This document shows, in pieces, positions 46,038-54,575 of a stretch of 64,000 bases of DNA. The translations under genes and the position numbers were made by a program. The stretch is from an uncultured Dokdonia sp. (GTDB lineage Bacteria; Bacteroidota; Bacteroidia; Flavobacteriales; Flavobacteriaceae). The DNA lies in assembly GCF_947492535.1 (NCBI RefSeq), contig NZ_CANLNH010000003.1, positions 310,001-374,000 of the forward strand, written 5' to 3'. Numbering within the stretch: the first letter of the stretch is position 1; every line of letters begins with the position of its first letter. Under the pieces are notes generated by a model. It had not been told where the DNA came from. It saw nothing but the letters and a program-made list of their open reading frames with translations, and made no database searches.

Positions 46038-47142
46038 TTATAATTGGTCACTTGCTTCTTCTTGCCCCATGGCCATAAGGTAACTCTTTAAAAAAGCATC
46101 AATTTCTCCGTCCAATACTTTTTCTGGCTGTCTGTATTCATAATTAGTACGGTGATCTTTCACACGTCTATCGTCTAATACATAGGATCTTATTTGAGAT
46201 CCCCATTCTATTTTCATCTTACTCGCTTCTATATCTTGGCGTGCTTCCATACGCTTACGCAACTCAATTTCATATAATTGCGATCGAAGCATTTGTAACG
46301 CTGTCGCTCTATTATCATGTTGAGATCTACTGTCAGAACAAGAAATTTTAATGCCACTCGGGAAGTGGGTAAGTTGTACTTTAGTTTCTACCTTATTTAC
46401 ATTTTGCCCACCAGCTCCTGAGGATCTTGCGGTCACAATTTCATAATCAGCAGGATTTAAATCAATCTCTATCGTATCATCTACAAGTGGATATACATAT
46501 ACAGAAGCAAAAGAGGTGTGACGCTTAGCGTTGCTATCAAAAGGAGAAATACGTACCAGTCTATGAACGCCATTTTCACTTTTAAGCCAACCAAAAGCAA
46601 ACTCTCCATCGATCTCTAATGTGACTGTATTAATACCTGCAACATCTCCTTCTTGAAAGTTGAGTTCTTTGACTTTATATCCTTTCTTTTCAGCCCACAT
46701 CAAATACATACGCATAAGCATACTTGCCCAGTCACAAGCTTCTGTTCCGCCAGCTCCTGCAGTAATTTGTAATACAGCACTCATTTCGTCACCTTCTTCA
46801 GAAAGCATGTTTCTAAATTCGATGTTTTCTAATAAATCTAAAGTAGTTTCGTATTGTTTTTGTACTTCTTCTTCAGAAGCATCTCCATCTTTTGCAAATT
46901 CATAAAGAACTTCGAGATCTTCTGTTTGAGATTTTACAGTCTCATAATCTTTCACCCATTTTTTCTTAGAACGGAGTAGTTTCATAAAAGCTTCCGCTTC
47001 TTTTGCGTTGTTCCAGAAATTTGGGTCAAATGTTTTTTCTTCTTCGTTTGCTATTTCAATAAGCTTTCGATCTATGTCAAAGATATCTCCTTAAGCTTTC
47101 TATACGCTCTTGGAGTGATTTTAATTGTTCTGCTGTAATCAT
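46038..47142 (-). CDS. prfB: Peptide chain release factor 2, programmed +1 frameshift
   Basis: The full gene starts at ATG 47142 with 21 codons ([21 protein letters not shown]), meets an in-frame TGA at 47077-47079 and continues in the +1 frame. Dropping the T gives CTT-GAC and 346 more residues to 46038 (367 in all, the normal RF2 length). Domain marks are SPF ([11 protein letters not shown], recognises UGA/UAA) and GGQ ([12 protein letters not shown]). The internal ATG at 46985 would lose 50 residues and is not a likely start. RF2 terminates translation at UGA and UAA. Confidence 0.95.
47076..47091 (-). promoter_or_regulatory. prfB +1 frameshift signal
   Basis: On the minus strand AGGAGATATCTTTGAC: an SD-like AGGAG three bases before the slippery CTT, then TGA in a TGAC context. 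This is the classic RF2 autoregulatory site: low RF2 lets ribosomes slip past the stop. Confidence 0.95.
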
Positions 47143-47281
47143 AATGGTTATAAAGTAGATATCAAAAATAAAAGATTACAATAGATTTTCAATGATTAAA
47201 TTGAGATACTTATAAAGTTCGTGATGTAATTTTTTTAAATTACATCGACATAGCTATGTATACACTTTAAAAACTACCGCT

Positions 47282-48373
47282 ATGTTACGTACCTCTTATG
47301 CTTTATTTTTACTGACACTATTTTTATTTTCTTGTAGTTCAGATACCGTAGAAGAAGAATTGCTTATTTCGAATGCAACAACGATTTCTCAAACAGTTGA
47401 CGACACACAAAATCAAGATAAAATTCAATTATCTGAAGGAGTTAGAGAAATACTTGGCGCCGATGGTTGTACAAATGTAGTTGTTGTTAATGGTCATGCA
47501 TATGCTACTTGCGGAAATACAATTCAAATTGCAGAGCTAGCGACAGATCAGCGTAGTTCTGTTGCCATTGCTGCCGATGATATAACGGTAGATCCCGTAA
47601 ATGAATTATTATTTATACAAAATGGAACGACCATTCAAATGCTTACCTATACAGATCCCTTAGTACCAGAAGTCGTAGCTACAGTATCTGCAAACTTTGC
47701 TATTTTTTCTGGACTATCTGCTGCCAATTGTGTCCTAGCAGTTTCTGGAGGTGCTGGTGGATCTAATACACAAATCTTTAATTATTCAGCTTCACAAGGA
47801 ACATTAGAACTTGCTACTAATGGAATTCCTATTGTTGATAATCGTACGGGAGCTCCAGACGTTTTTGTAAGACCCGTTTCTGGAGGTGCACAAGGCTTTT
47901 ATTCACAGGATTTAGGGAATGTAGCAAATTGGGGAATACAGATTGTAAATTTTAATGGGGCAGGCGCTGTGCTATCTACACCTGATGTAGTGGTATTAAC
48001 ATCAGGGCAATTTCAAGGACCATTTGGCGCTCCTTTTGGGCCAGCAAACTTCCCTGTAGAAAGTGAATATCTTAATGGAAGCCTATATGTAGCAAATTTT
48101 GCTGCAGAAGGTGTAGAAGTCATTGATCTTGATAATAACAATGCCGTATCTCAAATACCGCTAGGGTATGAACCTACAAATATTGGTACAGATGGAGAAT
48201 TCCTTTTTGTCGTAGGTGTTACTAATACTGAGGTAGATGTGATTGATCCATCATCTTCCAGTGTTGTTACTTCTTTAGGAACGTTAAATCAACCTACAGG
48301 TATTGCTGCAAATGAAACACATGTCGCTGTCGCAGATCAATCATTAGGTCTTGTTGTTATTCCAAGATCATAG
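47282..48373 (+). CDS. Beta-propeller-like lipoprotein
   Basis: This 363-residue protein has a lipobox (LFLFSCSSD, Cys18). The mature part consists of repeated four-strand-like units, such as EYLNGSLYVANFAAEGVEVI, FLFVVGVTNTEVDVI and HVAVADQSLGLVVI, of the YVTN/LVIVD type. It is surface- or periplasm-exposed by prediction. There is no catalytic motif; a role in ligand or protein binding is inferred only. It is monocistronic, with an intergenic palindrome copy 46 bases downstream. Confidence 0.75.
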   Translation: MLRTSYALFLLTLFLFSCSSDTVEEELLISNATTISQTVDDTQNQDKIQLSEGVREILGADGCTNVVVVNGHAYATCGNTIQIAELATDQRSSVAIAADDITVDPVNELLFIQNGTTIQMLTYTDPLVPEVVATVSANFAIFSGLSAANCVLAVSGGAGGSNTQIFNYSASQGTLELATNGIPIVDNRTGAPDVFVRPVSGGAQGFYSQDLGNVANWGIQIVNFNGAGAVLSTPDVVVLTSGQFQGPFGAPFGPANFPVESEYLNGSLYVANFAAEGVEVIDLDNNNAVSQIPLGYEPTNIGTDGEFLFVVGVTNTEVDVIDPSSSSVVTSLGTLNQPTGIAANETHVAVADQSLGLVVIPRS

Positions 48374-48418
48374 TTGTTTATAACTGTTTATATTTTGTAA
48401 GAGAGGATTTCTAATTCT

Positions 48419-48432
48419 GCTTTCGCGAAAGC
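48419..48432. repeat. Dispersed palindrome core (intergenic)
   Basis: Exact GCTTTCGCGAAAGC, 41 bases before the metalloprotease start. Confidence 0.95.
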
Positions 48433-48472
48433 GTACAAACCACTATCTTAGGTCTCTTCAAATTTAAGCGAT

Positions 48473-50872
48473 ATGAGAAAGACGTTACTAGTGTCAATGA
48501 TAGCTGTATTTTATGCTGTAATTGCTAATGCCCAATTCTTAGAAGGAAAAACAAATCTTCAAACACAAGAAGGATATTTTAAGATGCATTATGATGAAAG
48601 TGCAGATAAGTTATACCTAGAAGTAGATAGAATAGATCAAGAGTTTTTATATGTACATTCATTACGTACAGGGCTTGGATCTAATGACATCGGGCTTGAT
48701 AGAGGGCAACTAGGAGGTTCTGCGATTGTGTATTTTAAAAAAGCTGGTAATAAATTATTATTAGTACAGCCGAATCAAAATTATAGAGCTAATACGTCCA
48801 ACGAATTAGAACGTAGGTCTATACAAGAAGCATTTGCGACCTCTGTATTGTTTGGTTTTCCTATCAAAGAAACCAAAGGGAATACCTATATCATTGATTT
48901 TACCCCATTCCTAATGGAAGATACGCACGGTGTAGCCAATCGTTTAAAATTTCAAAAAGAAGGTGGATATAAAATAGATAAAAATAGAAGCGCTCTAGCG
49001 ATGGAACGCACAAAGAGCTTTCCAAAAAATACAGAGTTTGAAGCACTATTAACCTTTAAAGGACAGCCTACAGGTAGAAACCTTAGAACAGTAGCACCAG
49101 ATGCTTCTTCAGTATCACTTATACAACATTACTCTTTTGTCGAGTTACCTGATGATGGTTATACACCAAGAGCCTTTGATCCAAGAGCAGGAAATATCTC
49201 TACTAGCTTTTTAGATTATGCAACGCCTGTCCAAGAACCTATCCGTAAGCGATATGCCAATAGACACCGATTAATCAAAAAAGATGCAAATGCAGCAGTA
49301 AGTGAGGCTGTAGAGCCTATTATCTATTATTTAGATCCAGGAACCCCAGAGCCAGTACGCTCAGCCTTATTAGAAGGTGCTCGTTGGTGGAATCAAGCAT
49401 ATGAAGCTATTGGATTTAAAGATGCTTTTCAAGTAAAGATGTTACCAGAAAATGCAGATCCTATGGATTTACGTTATAACGTAATACAATGGGTGCATCG
49501 TAGTACCCGCGGATGGAGCTATGGCGCTAGTGTAACTGACCCTCGTACTGGAGAAATTATTAAAGGACATGTAAGTTTAGGAAGTTTGCGAATTCGACAA
49601 GACTTTTTAATTGCTCAGGCACTTATGAATAAACCTTTTGCGCAAAGCGACACAAACTATCAACCTATGTTAGAAATGGCACTAGCACGTATACGACAGT
49701 TAAGTGCTCATGAAGTGGGACATACGATTGGTTTTGCACATAACTTTGCGGCAAGTCCAAATGGGAGAGCCAGTGTGATGGATTATCCACATCCTACATT
49801 GCGTTTAAAGAATGGAGTGGTTGATTTTTCTGATGCATACGCCACAGGAATAGGTGCATGGGATAAAGTAACGGTTGCCTATAGTTATGGTATTGTTCCT
49901 ACGGGCATGACAGAAAGTGATTATTTAAATAATGTACTAGAAACAGCCGAGAAAAATGGCCTGCGTTATATTACTGATAGTGATGCACGACCACAAGGAG
50001 GCGCACATTACAAAGCACATCTTTGGGATAATGGAACGCAAGCAGATGAAGAACTAGAAAATGTACTAGAACTGCGTAATCATGCTATAACTAATTTCTC
50101 TGTAGATAATATTCGAACGAACGAACCGTATTCTGTGTTGGAAGATGTTTTTGTGCCTCTTTATTTTTATCACCGTTATCAAACAGAAGCTGCGGTAAAA
50201 ATGATAGGAGGATTAGATTATAATTATGCAGTAAAAGGAGATACCCAACTTAAAGTAACAGAAGTGCTAGATGCTAAAGCGCAAAAACAAGCGCTAGCAA
50301 GTGTGCTCAAGACACTAAAAGCAAGTACCCTTATGATCCCTAAAGATAAATTGACATTATTTCCGCCTAGAGCTCATGGGTATAACCGAACACGTGAAAG
50401 TTTTAAAAGTAATACGGGTGTTGCTTTTGATGCATTAGGGACTGCAGCAACAGCAAGTGATATGACGTTAGGGTTATTATTACATCCTGAACGTGCTAAC
50501 CGATTAGTGCAACAAAAAGCAGTAGATTCAAAACAAGTAGGCTTACAAGACATGTTGGAAATGCTTGTCAAAGAAACAATAATGGCAAATGAGAAAGATG
50601 CCTATAAAAAACAAGTTCAGACTACGGTTAATTATAATGTAGTGAAGCATCTTTTAAATTTATATGTGCATCCAAGAGCAATTCCTCAAACAAAGGCCAC
50701 TGTAAAATATGTATTACGATCTGTTATTGTACCATCGTTAAGTACTACAGATATTAATGATATAAACATAAAAGATCAAATCAAGAAAACACTAGATAAA
50801 CCAGAAACCTTTAAAGTATTGCCTTCTCCAAAAATTCCAGATGGTTCTCCTATTGGATGTTTTCAGGAGTAA
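48473..50872 (+). CDS. Zinc metalloprotease with DUF5117/DUF5118-type domains
   Basis: This 799-residue protein has a signal peptide (1-20, ending ANAQ). The active site LSAHEVGHTIGFAHNFAAS carries HExxHxxGxxH with His413, His417 and His423, and a Met-turn VMDYPHP follows. This is the metzincin-like pattern of the zinc-dependent metalloproteases annotated with DUF5117 and DUF4953 in Bacteroidota. It acts in the periplasm or outside the cell; the substrate is unknown. A short leader (upstream of the ATG) contains a palindrome copy. Confidence 0.9.
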   Translation: MRKTLLVSMIAVFYAVIANAQFLEGKTNLQTQEGYFKMHYDESADKLYLEVDRIDQEFLYVHSLRTGLGSNDIGLDRGQLGGSAIVYFKKAGNKLLLVQPNQNYRANTSNELERRSIQEAFATSVLFGFPIKETKGNTYIIDFTPFLMEDTHGVANRLKFQKEGGYKIDKNRSALAMERTKSFPKNTEFEALLTFKGQPTGRNLRTVAPDASSVSLIQHYSFVELPDDGYTPRAFDPRAGNISTSFLDYATPVQEPIRKRYANRHRLIKKDANAAVSEAVEPIIYYLDPGTPEPVRSALLEGARWWNQAYEAIGFKDAFQVKMLPENADPMDLRYNVIQWVHRSTRGWSYGASVTDPRTGEIIKGHVSLGSLRIRQDFLIAQALMNKPFAQSDTNYQPMLEMALARIRQLSAHEVGHTIGFAHNFAASPNGRASVMDYPHPTLRLKNGVVDFSDAYATGIGAWDKVTVAYSYGIVPTGMTESDYLNNVLETAEKNGLRYITDSDARPQGGAHYKAHLWDNGTQADEELENVLELRNHAITNFSVDNIRTNEPYSVLEDVFVPLYFYHRYQTEAAVKMIGGLDYNYAVKGDTQLKVTEVLDAKAQKQALASVLKTLKASTLMIPKDKLTLFPPRAHGYNRTRESFKSNTGVAFDALGTAATASDMTLGLLLHPERANRLVQQKAVDSKQVGLQDMLEMLVKETIMANEKDAYKKQVQTTVNYNVVKHLLNLYVHPRAIPQTKATVKYVLRSVIVPSLSTTDINDINIKDQIKKTLDKPETFKVLPSPKIPDGSPIGCFQE

Positions 50873-50920
50873 TGAGTATGTTTTATTAGGAATAGTCAAA
50901 TAATATATTGCTATAATTTT

Positions 50921-51943
50921 ATGAAAATAGATTTACGATCAGATACACTTACAAAACCAACTCCAGAAATGTTGGAGTTTATGATGAATGCAGAAGTAGG
51001 CGACGATGTATATAAAGAAGATCCGTCTGTAAATGAATTAGAACGTCGTATTGCCGAGATGTTTGGGATGGATAGTGCATTGTATTTCCCGACAGGGAGT
51101 ATGACCAACCAAGCAGCTATAAAAATTCATACACAACCTGGAGAACAATTAATAGCAGATGCGTACGCTCATGTCTATAATTATGAAGGAGGAGGTGTTT
51201 CTTTTAATAGTGGTGTTTCTTGTAAACTCCTTTCTGGAAATAGAGGAATGATTACTGCTTCTCAGGTTGAAGAGGCTATCAATCCTCCAGATTTTTATCA
51301 TAGCCCGTTGACGACCTTAGTTTGTTTAGAAAATACAACCAATAAAGGAGGAGGAGCTTGTTATGATTTTGAAGAGATTAAAAAAATTAAAAATGTATGT
51401 GATCATCATGAATTAGGTTTTCATCTAGATGGAGCGCGTTTATGGAATGCGATGGTAGCTAATAATGAAAATCCAAAACAGTACGGAGAAGTTTTTGATA
51501 CGATTTCTGTGTGTTTATCTAAAGGATTAGGAGCCCCTATGGGATCTGTATTAGTAGGGAAACAACAATTTATGGATAAAGCAATCCGAGTGCGTAAAAT
51601 ATTAGGCGGAGGAATGCGTCAGGTTGGGTATATGGCTGCAGCAGGTATTTATGCATTAGATCATCATATCGATAGGATGGAGATTGATCATACAAAAGCG
51701 AAAGAACTTGGAGCGCAATTAGAGAAATTAGATGTTGTGGCTTCTGTAGAGCCTATTGATACTAATATTGTCATTTTCAATCTTTTAGAAACGCCTTCAA
51801 AACACGATTTTATGAAGCAATTGTCTGAAAGACAAATAGCTATAAGCGATATGGGACAGGGGAAGTTACGTATTGTCACTCATTTTGATTATTCTAAAGC
51901 CCATCACGAACGTTTTCTGACGTTTTTAGCCGAATTTGAATAG
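50921..51943 (+). CDS. ltaE: Low-specificity L-threonine aldolase
   Basis: This 340-residue PLP enzyme opens MKIDLRSDTLTKPTPEM and has VGDDVYKEDPSVNELE near residue 26, LDGARLWNAMVA near 172 and CLSKGLGAPMGSVLVG near 200 with the PLP lysine. It cleaves L-threonine or allo-threonine into glycine and acetaldehyde. It follows the metalloprotease gene by 48 bases on the same strand. Length and motifs match family norms. Confidence 0.95.
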   Translation: MKIDLRSDTLTKPTPEMLEFMMNAEVGDDVYKEDPSVNELERRIAEMFGMDSALYFPTGSMTNQAAIKIHTQPGEQLIADAYAHVYNYEGGGVSFNSGVSCKLLSGNRGMITASQVEEAINPPDFYHSPLTTLVCLENTTNKGGGACYDFEEIKKIKNVCDHHELGFHLDGARLWNAMVANNENPKQYGEVFDTISVCLSKGLGAPMGSVLVGKQQFMDKAIRVRKILGGGMRQVGYMAAAGIYALDHHIDRMEIDHTKAKELGAQLEKLDVVASVEPIDTNIVIFNLLETPSKHDFMKQLSERQIAISDMGQGKLRIVTHFDYSKAHHERFLTFLAEFE

Positions 51944-52088
51944 ATGATTTTCTTTGAATTTTAGTAGTAAATGTAATTGTACTAGTTAAAAATGATGTGA
52001 TTTGTGTCATTTGACGATATTTTAGTGTATTTCATCCATGTTAAAGCTTTCTTAATTTATGTTAAAGCATGTGTTAAAATGAATCATA

Positions 52089-52096
52089 TATTTTTG
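52089..52096 (+). promoter_or_regulatory. Predicted -7 box of the OmpA-family gene
   Basis: TATTTTTG fits TAnnTTTG, 49 bases before the ATG at 52145. No clear -33 element is seen. The gene looks highly expressed from its codon choice (GCT, CGT, ACT). Confidence 0.5.
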
Positions 52097-52144
52097 TACT
52101 TTTAATATGATTTCCAACACATTAACTTTAAACTATCAATTATT

Positions 52145-53251
52145 ATGAAGAAAATTTTATTATTATGTTCTGTTTTTGGTCTTGTTTTCGCATCAGCGAA
52201 CGCTCAAGATTTACCAGCAAATCCAGAGCCTGGAAAATGTTATGTACGTTGTACTACTCCTGATATTTACGAAACTCAGACGGTACAGATTCAAAAGACT
52301 CCAGCTTATAAAGTATTAAAGACAGTTCCTGCTCAATACGAAACTCAAACAGAGAGAGTATTAGTTAAAGAAGCTTCAAAGCGTCTTAAAGTAATACCAG
52401 CTACGTATAAAACTGAAACAGTATCTTATGTAAAAAGTACATCGGGATCTTCTTTAAGAATTATTCCTGCTTCTTTTGCTAATGGATCTGAAACTATCGA
52501 AACGAAATCTGCATATGCTCAGTGGGAATTAGGTGCTCCAGCTCCTGATTGTGCTTCTAGTAATCCAGATGATTGTCGTTACTGGTGTTACAAAGGATAC
52601 CCAGCAGAATACCAAACGGTTTCTATCCGTACGTTAGCTGCTGATGCTTCTGTACAGTCTACTCCAGGTGGATCTAAAGATGCTACGTATACTAAAAGAG
52701 TAGTTGATCAACCAGCTCGTGTAGTAGAAGAAGAAATTCCTGCAGAGTATGCAAACATTACAAAAACTGTACTTACAAAAGATGCTACAACTACAGAAGA
52801 AGTAGTTCCTGCTACATATACTACAGTTTCTAAAGAAGTTCTTAAGCAAAAAGGAGGATTAACTACTTGGAGAGAAGTAGAATGTGCTCTTGTTGAGTAC
52901 CAAGCACTTCCTATCAACTGGAATACAAACAGCGCAACACTTACATCTGCAGCTAAAAACATAATCGATACTCGTTTATTACCTTTATTAGCTCAAAACC
53001 CAGGTGTAAAATTAGAGATTGCTTCTCATACTGATTCTAGAGGAAATGCATCTTCTAACCAAGATCTTTCTGAGCGTCGTGCACAATCAGTAGCTAACTA
53101 TTTAATTTCTAAAGGAATTAATAATAGTTTATTAGTTGCTAATGGATTTGGAGAGCGTAAGCTTAAAAACAGATGTGCTGATGGAGTTTCTTGTACTGAG
53201 CGTGAGCATGCTGCAAACAGAAGAACTGAATTCCGTTTAATAAATAACTAA
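52145..53251 (+). CDS. OmpA-family outer-membrane/peptidoglycan-binding protein with internal repeats
   Basis: This 368-residue protein has a signal peptide (1-20, ending ANAQ). Residues about 35-250 contain degenerate repeats with the pattern PAxYxTxTxxVLxKxA (VPAQYETQTERVLVKEA, IPATYKTETVSYVK, IPAEYANITKTVLTKDA, VPATYTTVSKEVLKQKG). The C-terminal OmpA domain (about 255-368) has EIASHTDSRGNASSNQDLSE and RRTEFRLI, the peptidoglycan-binding signature. Eight or more cysteines lie in the mature part. It probably anchors the outer membrane to the wall. It is monocistronic with a strong terminator. Confidence 0.92.
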   Translation: MKKILLLCSVFGLVFASANAQDLPANPEPGKCYVRCTTPDIYETQTVQIQKTPAYKVLKTVPAQYETQTERVLVKEASKRLKVIPATYKTETVSYVKSTSGSSLRIIPASFANGSETIETKSAYAQWELGAPAPDCASSNPDDCRYWCYKGYPAEYQTVSIRTLAADASVQSTPGGSKDATYTKRVVDQPARVVEEEIPAEYANITKTVLTKDATTTEEVVPATYTTVSKEVLKQKGGLTTWREVECALVEYQALPINWNTNSATLTSAAKNIIDTRLLPLLAQNPGVKLEIASHTDSRGNASSNQDLSERRAQSVANYLISKGINNSLLVANGFGERKLKNRCADGVSCTEREHAANRRTEFRLINN

Positions 53252-53280
53252 GATTATATTCTATATAATCAGCCAAATGA

Positions 53281-53311
53281 AAAGGCGTTTCTTCATTGAA
53301 ACGCCTTTTTT
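53281..53311. terminator. Terminator after the OmpA-family gene
   Basis: 11-bp stem AAAGGCGTTTC / GAAACGCCTTT with a TTCATT loop and a T-run on the plus strand. Confidence 0.92.
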
Positions 53312-53352
53312 ATATTTTAAGTTTATTATTTAAAAAGATTATTTCTTAGTAT

Positions 53353-53366
53353 GCTTTCGCGAAAGC
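53353..53366. repeat. Dispersed palindrome core (intergenic, convergent genes)
   Basis: Exact GCTTTCGCGAAAGC between the convergent ompA-like and aminotransferase genes, separate from the terminator hairpin 42 bases away. Confidence 0.95.
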
Positions 53367-53386
53367 GTATATAAGAGGATTAAAAG

Positions 53387-54565
53387 TTACTGAATTTCAT
53401 TAAGTACGTTAAGTAAAATGGCACAGCCTTCTCGAATTTCATCTTCAGATATTGTTAAGGGTGGTGTAATACGAATAGCTCTTTCTTCAAAAAGTAACCA
53501 GAATAAGATAAGACCTTCTTCTTGGCATCGTAAGATCACTTGTGTTGCTATTTCTGCTGTAGGTGTGAGTGCAGCAAGCATAAGACCTTTTCCTCGAATT
53601 TCAGTAAGTAATGGATGTACTAATAATGTTCTAAAAAGTTGTTCTTTTTTGAGGGTGTCTTCAATGAGTGTAGTTTCTGTAATTTCTTGTAATGTAGCCA
53701 GCGCGGCAGCAGCAATTACAGGATGCCCTCCAAACGTCGTAATGTGTCCTAATTTTGGATTGTCTGATAATAGTTGCATATGTTCATACGAAGCTGTAAA
53801 GGCTCCAATAGGCATTCCGCCACCCATGCCTTTTCCCATGACTAGAATATCAGGAACTACTTGATAATGTTCAAATCCAAAAAGCTTTCCTGTGCGTCCA
53901 AAACCTGGTTGAATTTCATCAAGAATTAATAATGCACCTACAGATTGACATCGCTCTTTAACTTTTTTTAAAAAATTGTGTTGAGGTTCAATAAAACCAG
54001 CACCACCTTGTATTGTTTCAAGAACGACAGCGGCCGTTTTTGTAGTAATACGTTCTAAGTATTTTTGACAATTAAACTTTATAAAAGAAACGCCACCTAT
54101 GACGGGTTTAAATGGGGCAACACGCTCTTCATGACTCATAAGGCTTAAAGCGCCATACGAATTACCGTGGTAGGCATCTAAAGCAGCAATAATCTCACTA
54201 CGACCTGTCACTCTTCGAGCTAACTTTATAGCACCATCTATAGCTTCTGTTCCACTATTTACAAGGTATGTGCTATTAAGCGTGTCGGGTAATAATGAAG
54301 CTAATAACTTTGATAATTGTATAGGTGCTTCTTGTGCATATTCCCCATATACCATTACATGAAGATAAGAGTCTAGTTGTTTATGAATAGCCTCTTTTAC
54401 TCTTGGGTGTTGGTGACCTAAACTACAGGCAGAAACTCCTGCAACAAAATCTAGGTATCTTTTTCCATTTTTATGATAAATATAACTCCCTTCGGCACGG
54501 TCTACCTCAAAACTTAATGGGTGTGGTGTTGTTTGTGCTTGATATTTTAGAAAATCAGATTTCAT
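53387..54565 (-). CDS. Class III (ArgD-like) aminotransferase
   Basis: This 392-residue PLP enzyme has family landmarks YLDFVAGVSACSLGHQHP near residue 38, LVNSGTEAIDGAIKLARR near 101, LILDEIQPGFGRTGKLF near 213 (PLP aspartate) and VMGKGMGGGMPIGAFTAS near 239 (lysine). It resembles acetylornithine or aspartate-family aminotransferases; no arg genes are adjacent, so the substrate is open. It starts 10 bases after the OstA-like gene stop on the same strand. Confidence 0.92.
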   Translation of the reverse strand: MKSDFLKYQAQTTPHPLSFEVDRAEGSYIYHKNGKRYLDFVAGVSACSLGHQHPRVKEAIHKQLDSYLHVMVYGEYAQEAPIQLSKLLASLLPDTLNSTYLVNSGTEAIDGAIKLARRVTGRSEIIAALDAYHGNSYGALSLMSHEERVAPFKPVIGGVSFIKFNCQKYLERITTKTAAVVLETIQGGAGFIEPQHNFLKKVKERCQSVGALLILDEIQPGFGRTGKLFGFEHYQVVPDILVMGKGMGGGMPIGAFTASYEHMQLLSDNPKLGHITTFGGHPVIAAAALATLQEITETTLIEDTLKKEQLFRTLLVHPLLTEIRGKGLMLAALTPTAEIATQVILRCQEEGLILFWLLFEERAIRITPPLTISEDEIREGCAILLNVLNEIQ

Positions 54566-54575
54566 ACGCTATAGG

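Noticed and set aside
46038-46985. prfB as a 315-residue protein from the ATG at 46985
   Set aside because: It would lose the N-terminal domain; the frameshift site at 47076-47091 restores the full RF2.
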